Source: Hymenobacter gelipurpurascens
GTDB taxonomy: Bacteria > Bacteroidota > Bacteroidia > Cytophagales > Hymenobacteraceae
Direction of reading: 5' to 3'
Assembly (NCBI RefSeq): GCF_900187375.1
Contig: NZ_FYEW01000001.1
Span: 682,001 to 746,000 of the forward strand
DNA: 64,000 nt
Position 1 is the stretch's first letter. Every line of letters begins with the position of its first letter. The notes under the pieces were generated by a model, which had not been told where the DNA came from, made no database searches, and worked only from the letters and a program-made list of their open reading frames with translations. The translations under genes and the position numbers were made by a program. This document shows positions 57,716 through 64,000 of this stretch, piece by piece.

Positions 57716-59890
57716 CTATCTCTCAAGAGATGGATATATAGGTTTAGTGCAATCGATAATCAAAGAATTTATAGTATATCCGCTTGGCTTATTAGCATCA
57801 ATAACAGTGCGCATAGCACTTATTGATACATGTTTTTTAGGGTCACTGAATTTGTTGTTATCTGAATATTTAAACCATAGAAGGAGATATATTCCAAACT
57901 TTGTTTGCTGTGAATCTAAATATCTTTTCAATTGAGTTCCTGCTGCTGAATCAGCATGTTTATGATGTGCTTTTTTGATCTCACAACACACCTTTAATAA
58001 TTTATTTTGACTATTTGTGTAAGTAAAAAGCATATCTATTTCTCCCTCTGAAGAAGCTGGTTCTCGAACCACACCTACACCTTTTAGTGTGCAAAGTGGT
58101 TCAATAATATTCATTAAATAAGGCTGAACTAAAGGCTCATTTTTAGGTTCTTTCTCTGATTCAGAGTCAAGCCAAAAATATTTATAACCGCTTTTGTGTG
58201 TTATTTGATTTGCGACAGTTTGATTAAATATAAATGTCACAAAGTTAAGCAAATCATGATTATTGTATATCTTATATCCTTTAAATGCTTCGACAAAATC
58301 ATTGCCCAATATATTGAGCTCATTTAATTTTTCGATATAGCTTGAAGTCCTCTTGTTGTATAAATAATCACTTGTCAAAAAATATGTTCTTTCTAATATA
58401 ACAACTTTATCACGACTGTTATATAATAATACTCTCAGACAAGAAAAAAGGTCTAAATTGATATCATTCTGGCTAAACGTCGGCGCAACCTCATTACCTA
58501 ATAAAACCTCTCTTAGCGCCTTAACAACTCTGGATTTTGAAGGAAAATATGACGCCCCATATATAGCACGTTCCTCAGTAAAGTCTATGTCAGTGGTTTC
58601 TAATTTGCCATCTGAAAACTCTATATGAAATTCCGGATGATAACATTCATCTAGAAAAGCTTCAACAAATGTAACCTGCCCTTGCCCAGGATAAATATCT
58701 ATCATATGCCCGAGAGTATTACCGCCTAAAATAGCTCTACCCTGAAGATAATATAGAGGGTGCTCTGTAAAGTGGTCAACAGTATGAAAGATAAACTTAA
58801 TCCCTTCTTTGATGCTGTAAGCATTGGTAGCACTTATTTTGCTAGGCAATGTGAACTGAAAAACAGTTGTATCAATATTGTCTAATGAGTAGAAACGATC
58901 ACGAGCAGGGAATTCGCTCAATGGGCTAGGGTTTATGCCAAGCATTACGCCACCTGTATTGTCATTCGTTATAGAAGGAGCTGTGATGCCAAGATTTTGT
59001 TGGCCCTTGTAGCTTGTTTGCAGATAAAGAGATTTTACTTTTATCGGATATAGCCATACTTTGATATCATAGTAATCGGTTTTATTTATTTTGTGTTTGT
59101 TAGCTACATATATATCATATATATCCTGACTTCTTATGATTGTAAATAGATCATTTACTCTTAAAAGGCATCCTAAAAAGAAATCCGCAAGATTATCTTG
59201 ATCGCTATGTATATTGTTTATAAGAAAATTGCAGCAGTCTTCAAATTTTTCAAATTTAATATATCTTGCTATTATTTTATTTGCCATGTAACAAACCGCA
59301 TCTTTTGTTATATCATCAAATTTCAATGTTAATTCTCTTACTTCGGGTAAAATCTGCAATTCAACATTTTTTATTAATTCTTTTTTTAAATTTTCTCTAT
59401 TTGTATAAGACTCATTTGTTAGTGAAAAAGCCGCTTTATAATATGTGTCAATTACTTCGTGATCTGTCGATATTACGAGGTTAATGATCTCATTTAATTT
59501 CTGAACAAATTGGATATGATAAATTACTTTTATATAAATAGGTATGTTGAATGATAGCAAAATATTTGCTTGAATTTCAAATATTGATAAAGACCCAATG
59601 TTGGTAGAGTTAAAACATATATTAAGATTATTTAAAATATCATCAAATATAAATATAGCACCACTTGGTAAGCTTAGACTATAATTCTTGTTTCCGAGTG
59701 TTAACTCGAAAGGAAGGCTAATTATATAATTCTGCTCATTCTCATGATTATTATAAAATTCTTCTAAACATTCAACAACAGCACCGTAAGCTTCTAGAAG
59801 CTGAACTTCAGTTGTGTTAGGGTTGTGTATTGCAATGCTTTTTGCAAAATAAACTTGCACGTAATTGCGAACTATTTCAATCGAAGCCAT
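57716..59890 (-). CDS. AT-rich 724-residue protein with C-terminal PD-(D/E)XK nuclease-like domain
   Basis: The gene is far richer in A+T than everything around it. The C-terminal part (about 605-680) reads EGEIDMLF at 615-622, then VCCEIKKAHHKH at 634-645, then QLKRYLDSQQTKFGIYLLLWFK near 653-674: an acidic residue, D619, E637-x-K639 and a following Q, the layout of PD-(D/E)XK nucleases such as restriction enzymes. The first 600 residues are mixed helical and strand-rich with no domain I know (segments HTVDHFTEHPLYYLQGR and DIYPGQGQVTFVEAFLDECYHPEFHIEF are striking). It stands alone with its own terminator in a probable prophage, the position and composition of a defence cargo gene. Function not established. 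Confidence 0.75.
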   Translation of the reverse strand: MASIEIVRNYVQVYFAKSIAIHNPNTTEVQLLEAYGAVVECLEEFYNNHENEQNYIISLPFELTLGNKNYSLSLPSGAIFIFDDILNNLNICFNSTNIGSLSIFEIQANILLSFNIPIYIKVIYHIQFVQKLNEIINLVISTDHEVIDTYYKAAFSLTNESYTNRENLKKELIKNVELQILPEVRELTLKFDDITKDAVCYMANKIIARYIKFEKFEDCCNFLINNIHSDQDNLADFFLGCLLRVNDLFTIIRSQDIYDIYVANKHKINKTDYYDIKVWLYPIKVKSLYLQTSYKGQQNLGITAPSITNDNTGGVMLGINPSPLSEFPARDRFYSLDNIDTTVFQFTLPSKISATNAYSIKEGIKFIFHTVDHFTEHPLYYLQGRAILGGNTLGHMIDIYPGQGQVTFVEAFLDECYHPEFHIEFSDGKLETTDIDFTEERAIYGASYFPSKSRVVKALREVLLGNEVAPTFSQNDINLDLFSCLRVLLYNSRDKVVILERTYFLTSDYLYNKRTSSYIEKLNELNILGNDFVEAFKGYKIYNNHDLLNFVTFIFNQTVANQITHKSGYKYFWLDSESEKEPKNEPLVQPYLMNIIEPLCTLKGVGVVREPASSEGEIDMLFTYTNSQNKLLKVCCEIKKAHHKHADSAAGTQLKRYLDSQQTKFGIYLLLWFKYSDNNKFSDPKKHVSISAMRTVIDANKPSGYTINSLIIDCTKPIYPSLER

Positions 59891-60014
59891 TGGTAAATAT
59901 TTATTAATAAAAAAACTGCCATGCGATTTGCTGTGATGAATATTTTATATGATTCTCATTAAAGAATCAGCGCCTACATTATATATTATTCATGATCTTA
60001 TCTATTATTAGTGA
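59891..60014. other. AT-rich gap
   Basis: 124 bases of strongly AT-rich DNA between the nuclease-like gene and a gene remnant; likely contains the nuclease gene's promoter, but no consensus box is clear. Confidence 0.3.
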
Positions 60015-60387
60015 TATAACACACACTACTTAAGTGGTTATGGAGGTCCGAAATGCTGCCTATCTGATTATTGGCAAGAACAAGTGAAGGGGGGGGGCGC
60101 CTGTCACTTATATTCCTTTAGACTACATGGTAATAATGAAAAGTTTTATAAAATAGGCATAACCGTTAACACTGTATCACGGCGCTTTCACAATATGCGC
60201 GATATGCCCTACGAGTTTGAGGTACTGGCAATCTGTAAATCATCCGATGCTCGTCGCATCTATGAGTGGGAACAAAGTATTCTGGAGCCATTTGCTCATA
60301 ATACGCTACAAGCCTAAGATTCCCTTTGCAGGAGAAACTGAATGCTTCTCTAAATGCGAGGAAATTTTGAGTGTGTTTCCTGTATAG
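60015..60387 (+). pseudogene. Decayed GIY-YIG/T5orf172-type nuclease, 5' truncated and frameshifted
   Basis: From 60015 the frame reads HHYLSGYGGPKC (resembling an HxLxGxGCPKC zinc-ribbon end with a Cys changed to Gly), then HLYSFRLHGNNEKFYKIGIT and SRRFHNMRDMPYEFEVLAIC, the core of T5orf172/MUG113-type GIY-YIG proteins. Near 60294-60303 the frame must shift by one base to recover the end RYKPKIPFAGETECFSKCEEILSVFPV. A TGA blocks the frame upstream at 60012, so the N-terminus is lost. A run of nine G lies at 60089-60097 but does not itself break the frame. Confidence 0.65.
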
Positions 60388-60400
60388 CTGAGCCAAATGA

Positions 60401-60427
60401 AAAGTCCCGCCGGACAGGGCAGGGTTA
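60401..60427 (-). terminator. Terminator of the acyltransferase gene
   Basis: On the minus strand CCCTGCC...GGCGGGAC stem (with one G-T pair), followed by TTTTCATTTGG, just after the stop at 60433. Confidence 0.65.
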
Positions 60428-60432
60428 GGGGG

Positions 60433-61515
60433 TTAGTCATTACCGAGTAGATGTTGCAATCCGTCTCGGAACTTAGGAGACATCTTTTTGTCTAACCAAA
60501 ACAGAAGAGAGGCGAGTGTACCTATACCCAAGAGCAGCAGGAGCAGCAATGCATACTTATTAATCTGCTCACTAAACTGGCGAAAGACGATATAACTCAA
60601 GTTTTGGTGGATCAAGTAAAGCGGGTAGCTCAGGCCACCCAACCAAGCATACCACCTCGACTGCCCTAAAGTCAGCTTGCCCTTTATTAGGAGCAGGAAG
60701 ATGAGGTAGCACAGGGTAATAATGATGAATGCCACCGCGAAAGAGAACGGCTCTTTATACATCCATTCTTTAAAGTGCATTTCCTGCTGAGAACCATACA
60801 GGCTTAACCCATAGGCAGCGGCCAACAGTAAGTAGAGCCAGCGAGACGGCTTTTGTTGCAGCAAACAGAAAACCATGCCGCCCACGAAGTACGGCGCGTA
60901 TTGGGGGAAAAGCAGAAAGGTGTAAGCACCTACCGTTTTATGCCCGCTAGCTACGGCGGAAAGGAGTAAAAGCCCAGCCAGCACCCAATTGATATGCTTC
61001 AGCCAACGGCTCACAATCAGCAGAGCTATTAACAGGTACAAGCATAACTCGATGGTGAGCGACCAGAAAACCGTATCCAAATCGGGTATACCCAACAGGG
61101 AGTGGAACATAGTCATGTTCGCCAGATAGGCCTTCAATCCTGCTTCCAGCTCTGGCCTCCACGCGGGTGTGTTATAAGCAGGCCCCCCAATACGGACCAC
61201 CGCAAAGCAAAAGGTACACGCTATCCAGTAGGCAGGGTACAACCGAACCACCCGAGAAATAAAAAACTGCTTTACAGATTTGTTCTGGGCCGAAAGTAGA
61301 ATAACATAGCCGCTAATGAGAAAGAACAATTCTACTCCTAAATACCCATACTTAAAGATGGCCCCAAGGCCAGGATATTCTACAGGGCTTAGGCGTTGCC
61401 ATTGATACACCCAGTTATATCCGTGATAAAAAAGGTGATAGAAGAGAACCGATAGGGCAGCTATAAAGCGAAGTATATCTAGCTCGTGTAAACGCGGGCG
61501 TAGGCCTTGACTCAT
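60433..61515 (-). CDS. Acyltransferase-3 family membrane O-acyltransferase
   Basis: 360 residues with about ten membrane helices. The N-terminal motif RLHELDILRFIAALSVLFYHLFYHG (about 8-32) carries the family R/H pair, and ELFFLISGYVILLSAQNKSVKQFFISRVVRLYPAYWIAC (about 58-96) contains the FLISGYVI and RxxRLYPxYW signatures. Such enzymes move acetyl groups onto sugars of LPS, capsule or glycolipids. In a prophage this often changes the host surface to block re-infection; here that is inference from position. It ends with a terminator. Confidence 0.9.
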   Translation of the reverse strand: MSQGLRPRLHELDILRFIAALSVLFYHLFYHGYNWVYQWQRLSPVEYPGLGAIFKYGYLGVELFFLISGYVILLSAQNKSVKQFFISRVVRLYPAYWIACTFCFAVVRIGGPAYNTPAWRPELEAGLKAYLANMTMFHSLLGIPDLDTVFWSLTIELCLYLLIALLIVSRWLKHINWVLAGLLLLSAVASGHKTVGAYTFLLFPQYAPYFVGGMVFCLLQQKPSRWLYLLLAAAYGLSLYGSQQEMHFKEWMYKEPFSFAVAFIIITLCYLIFLLLIKGKLTLGQSRWYAWLGGLSYPLYLIHQNLSYIVFRQFSEQINKYALLLLLLLGIGTLASLLFWLDKKMSPKFRDGLQHLLGND

Positions 61516-61613
61516 AAACGGAGGATATCCTTTTGCTCACACACTATGCGTGATACAAGGCCCAAAGTAGGCATGAAACCCCTACTATTTGCAGTGGTAA
61601 GAGACAGAATAAC

Positions 61614-61638
61614 AAAGCCCCGCCTATCCGGCGGGGCT
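61614..61638. terminator. Hairpin between acyltransferase and small membrane protein genes
   Basis: AGCCCCGCC-TATCC-GGCGGGGCT stem; on the minus strand followed by TTGTTATTC. The gene it would end is not clear. Confidence 0.5.
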
Positions 61639-61676
61639 GTAGCACATCAGTGGCTGAGACTGTTCTAGCCTTTTTG

Positions 61677-61684
61677 TAGTTTCG
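61677..61684 (+). promoter_or_regulatory. Weak -7 box for the small membrane protein
   Basis: TAGTTTCG, 7 of 8 matches to TAnnTTTG, 39 bases before the ATG at 61724. Confidence 0.35.
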
Positions 61685-61723
61685 GGTAAATCATATGAAT
61701 CGGTTACTAAACTCTCGATTACA

Positions 61724-61936
61724 ATGCTGGAAGGTATAATGATGCTATATGCGTTTGCTGTCGCTTTTCGTGTGATTTTCTGGGTTGTTGACCGCTTTGA
61801 CTTGGGCTCCGAACCAGACAATTACTTCGGCCAGATGGATTATCTACTGGAGGATGATTTGGACTGGCACTCTCTTACCCCTGAGGAGAAAGCGTACGTT
61901 CGCAAGAAACGCCCAGAATATGAAGACTGGGAGTAA
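61724..61936 (+). CDS. Small membrane protein with acidic tail
   Basis: 70 residues: MLEGIMMLYAFAVAFRVIFWVVDRF is one membrane helix, followed by a soluble acidic part (LGSEPDNYFGQMDYLLEDDLDWHSLTPEEKAYVRKKRPEYEDWE). It ends 2 bases before a bidirectional terminator and has a weak -7 box at the usual distance. An ATG at 61739 is an alternative start. Function unknown. Confidence 0.6.
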   Translation: MLEGIMMLYAFAVAFRVIFWVVDRFDLGSEPDNYFGQMDYLLEDDLDWHSLTPEEKAYVRKKRPEYEDWE

Positions 61937-61970
61937 AAAAAGCCCCAACCTGCACAGGTCGGGGCTTTTT
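61935..61970. terminator. Bidirectional terminator
   Basis: AAAAAGCCCCAACCTG...CAGGTCGGGGCTTTTT: a long stem between the small membrane protein gene (+) and the SGNH protein gene (-). Confidence 0.9.
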
Positions 61971-61972
61971 GG

Positions 61973-64000
61973 TTAAAAGAATTCTACCACGTCACAAAAC
62001 AGGTTGGACTGAGAGAAGGAGTAGGCCGATGCCTTGATGCGCACTTGCCACGTATGCACGCCCACGCCGTTCACCGCCGTGGCGGTGGCCCGTACGGCAC
62101 TAGCGGTAAGTACACCATCTGGGTTGTCGCAGGTGCCTTCGGCCCGCACAACGCCATCAATTAGCACTTCAAAGGCAGCGCCGCCGCCAGCAGTAGGCGT
62201 CTTGATGCGTACCCCTTGGCCGTAAAACTGCCCCCCATTGGTGCTGCTGTAGGCAGCGTCAATGCATGTACCATTGCCAGGACTGGAGTATTTGATGGCC
62301 CCGGCGCTCCCTTGCCCGGTAGGGTATGTCAGCCAGCCGCCATCCGGGGCATTGGTAACCGTGTAGACTACGCGGGAATCAGAATCCTCGATCGATAAGG
62401 GAGCAACAATACCCGTGAAGCCGGCTGGTACGCCTGTTTCCGCGGGTGGTGTGACCGACCCTGCCCCTACTTTCAGCCGCGCAAAGTCAAAGCTGACCGG
62501 CTTGCTTTCCGCCACCATCTCAATGCGGTAGGAGGCCATGGGCAAATCACCCGAATCCAGGAAGAAATCTGAGGTGAGGCTGGTAGTCGTATTATACGCC
62601 GTGGTCGAATCCGCTTGGCTACGCGTTTGGTTGTACACAATACCCCCGTCTGAGGTGCGGCTTATGCGTAAGCGCCAAATACCCGTATTGGCCCCGCGTA
62701 ACGCCCCGATTTGCACCCGGCTACACGTCTCCGTTAGCTGCCAGATAACGCCAGCCGTGTTGGTAAAGGCGCCGGCTTTGCTGCCTGCGTAGCCATCGTA
62801 GTAGGTTGTCCCAACCCCTTGGTCTCCAGCGGCACCGGTACCAGCGGGGAATTCCCACTCACCGAGGTTTTCCGACTCCACAATGCGGTAGTTCTCCTGA
62901 ACGGCTACCGTAGAGTAATTCAGGTTTACAGAGCTGTCCCGCTGGCCTTCTACTATGACGTGTAAGCCATTGCGCGCCGCATCAATGGCGCCCCAGCAGA
63001 TAGGTGCATCCCGTTCCCGACCCGCTTGGGTAGGGTGTACATTGTCTTGGTAGTACGTGGTGTTGCTCGTGTCTTCGAGGGTGTCAAAGGCAAAGTCGCT
63101 CTGACGGTCTGCCAGACATTCTGCCCCTAATGCCGTGCGGAAATTCAAGCGTATCCAGGCATTCATACGCTGGACCAGTTCCTGCTGACGTTGGCGCACG
63201 CTTTCAGGATAGGTTTGGCCAACAATAATCCCTACAGAAAGAGCGGTGCACGCTATAGTCTTCACGCGAGGCCCGCGCGCCCGAATGGCCTGGTGCAACG
63301 CGATGAGTTTATTCTGAATGTTAGTAAGAATTGTAGCCGTGGGCGTGGTCGTATCGGTGGCGTACTGGCCACAATCGTTCACCAGCACTTCTACTAGCCA
63401 GAAGGTATCTACCGTGCTATCATAAGCAAAGGGCGCGGCAGCCAGGGCGTCAATCTGCTGCTGAATGGTGTGCCCGTTCTGCGAATAGTTGGCAATCATG
63501 CCTTTGTACTCCGGCAAGCCCGCGTAGTGCTGCTGAATCAACGTAGGCGTGCCTGGCGTGCCGTAGTTGTTGGTCATGATGCTGTCCCCGCTAACACCTG
63601 TCTTGAAGGCGTTTCCAGTTACCGTGGCCGCATTCACGGTTATTTGCACGGTAGAGGTGCCCGTACCGCCCTTGTTATCGGTAACGGTGAGCTTGAATTG
63701 ATAGGTGCCCTGAACCAGCGCACCCGCCACAATCTGCGCCTGGGTAGAAGGCAAACCCGTAGCCTGGTTGGGCCCTATAGTCTGTTCCCACAGATAGCCA
63801 GTGATGGTGCCATCGGCATCCGTGCCTGCTCCATTAAGCACAACCGAGTTGGTAGGCAACGTGATAGAGGTAGCACTCCCTGCATTTGCCACAGGCAGCA
63901 CGTTGGCCGCGGGGGCGGTGACCGTGAAGTACAGGGTAGCCGTGCCCGCGTTAGTAGTAGCGGTGATGTTGCCCGAGGTTGCCCCGGCGGGCACAGGTAC
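61973..64000 (-). CDS. Large multidomain protein with SGNH hydrolase, 5' end cut off by the window
   Basis: The frame is open to the window edge (676 codons seen). The first part seen is an IPT/TIG-like end (VPAGATSGNITATTNAGTATLYFTV), followed by a PKD/K319-like domain (NAGSATSITLPTNSVVLNGAGTDADGTITGYLWEQ... FKLTVTDNKGGTGTSTVQITV). Next is an SGNH/GDSL hydrolase with GDSIMTNN (catalytic Ser), VEVLVNDCGQ (Asn) and QDNVHPTQAG (Asp and His). Two carbohydrate-binding-like beta domains end the protein. The structure fits a phage tail fibre with esterase activity, or a secreted esterase. Convergent with the small gene at 61724. Confidence 0.8.
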   Translation of the reverse strand, partial: VPVPAGATSGNITATTNAGTATLYFTVTAPAANVLPVANAGSATSITLPTNSVVLNGAGTDADGTITGYLWEQTIGPNQATGLPSTQAQIVAGALVQGTYQFKLTVTDNKGGTGTSTVQITVNAATVTGNAFKTGVSGDSIMTNNYGTPGTPTLIQQHYAGLPEYKGMIANYSQNGHTIQQQIDALAAAPFAYDSTVDTFWLVEVLVNDCGQYATDTTTPTATILTNIQNKLIALHQAIRARGPRVKTIACTALSVGIIVGQTYPESVRQRQQELVQRMNAWIRLNFRTALGAECLADRQSDFAFDTLEDTSNTTYYQDNVHPTQAGRERDAPICWGAIDAARNGLHVIVEGQRDSSVNLNYSTVAVQENYRIVESENLGEWEFPAGTGAAGDQGVGTTYYDGYAGSKAGAFTNTAGVIWQLTETCSRVQIGALRGANTGIWRLRISRTSDGGIVYNQTRSQADSTTAYNTTTSLTSDFFLDSGDLPMASYRIEMVAESKPVSFDFARLKVGAGSVTPPAETGVPAGFTGIVAPLSIEDSDSRVVYTVTNAPDGGWLTYPTGQGSAGAIKYSSPGNGTCIDAAYSSTNGGQFYGQGVRIKTPTAGGGAAFEVLIDGVVRAEGTCDNPDGVLTASAVRATATAVNGVGVHTWQVRIKASAYSFSQSNLFCDVVEFF

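Noticed and set aside
60089..60097. Phase variation by the nine-G tract
   Set aside because: The surrounding gene is already truncated and frameshifted elsewhere, so switching at the tract would have no effect now.
61624..61821. Minus-strand frame of 65 codons before the hairpin at 61614
   Set aside because: Antisense of the small membrane protein; no hydrophobic or folded pattern.

Overview
The window looks like a chromosome segment of a Hymenobacter-like member of the Bacteroidota (Cytophagales). Support comes from moderately high GC, promoters of the Bacteroidota type (TAnnTTTG at -7), weak or absent Shine-Dalgarno sequences, a glutamine synthetase III, a PF14121-type putative porin, a Bacteroidota-type LptE lipoprotein, DUF4159 and SMUG2 family proteins, and GH53/GH2 sugar hydrolases. 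The genus is an inference from protein flavour; no 16S gene is present.

Positions 1-51,500 are ordinary backbone. From left to right they hold: a cut-off M28 peptidase lipoprotein and a gluzincin-like lipoprotein; two tandem PF10127 nucleotidyltransferases; two paralogous small basic secreted proteins; an ADP-ribosylglycohydrolase; two identical tRNA-Asp genes inside a 195-bp direct duplication; accA, an MBL hydrolase, a patatin and an acyltransferase; DUF4159, rsmE, an SDR, an S1/P1 nuclease and a POT peptide transporter; groES-groEL; and a long minus-strand run (miaB, small ORF, sigma-54 activator, lptE, helical/TPR-like protein, secG). Next come a HAD phosphatase facing a CAT-like acetyltransferase, pabB, a TPR protein, a zinc-ribbon coiled-coil protein with a Nif3-like protein, a SMUG2 glycosylase facing lpxK, a putative porin, miaE, GH53 and GH2 enzymes, a secreted protein often mislabelled asparagine synthetase B, a MacB-type permease, an HTH protein, mtaB, an LTA-synthase-like sulfatase and glnN (GSIII). 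Three tRNA-37 modification enzymes (MiaB, MiaE, MtaB) lie in this stretch. The backbone is peppered with the 7-mer CTAGGCC/GGCCTAG, and several intergenic spaces carry long inverted repeats.

From about 51,620 to the window end lies an integrated element, probably a prophage whose structural genes continue beyond 64,000. It begins with a tyrosine recombinase directly after the glnN terminator. Short orphan genes follow, then a minus-strand six-gene cassette headed by a perfect 14-bp palindrome. That cassette holds a membrane-anchored GAF-like protein, a spanin-like anchored protein, a holin-like membrane protein, a GH108 endolysin and two membrane proteins. Next are an AT-rich 724-residue protein with a C-terminal PD-(D/E)XK-like nuclease signature (candidate defence gene), a broken GIY-YIG/T5orf172 remnant with a nine-G tract, a membrane O-acyltransferase, a tiny membrane protein, and a large multidomain protein with a GDS-type SGNH hydrolase (candidate receptor-binding or host-surface-modifying protein) that runs off the window. 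The genome-wide 7-mer almost disappears here, which supports foreign origin.

Promoters are readable: many genes have TACCTTTG or a close variant 39-45 bases before the start codon. This pattern was used to choose the start of the porin, and it exposes two genes (pabB and the LTA-synthase-like gene) that look leaderless with GTG starts.
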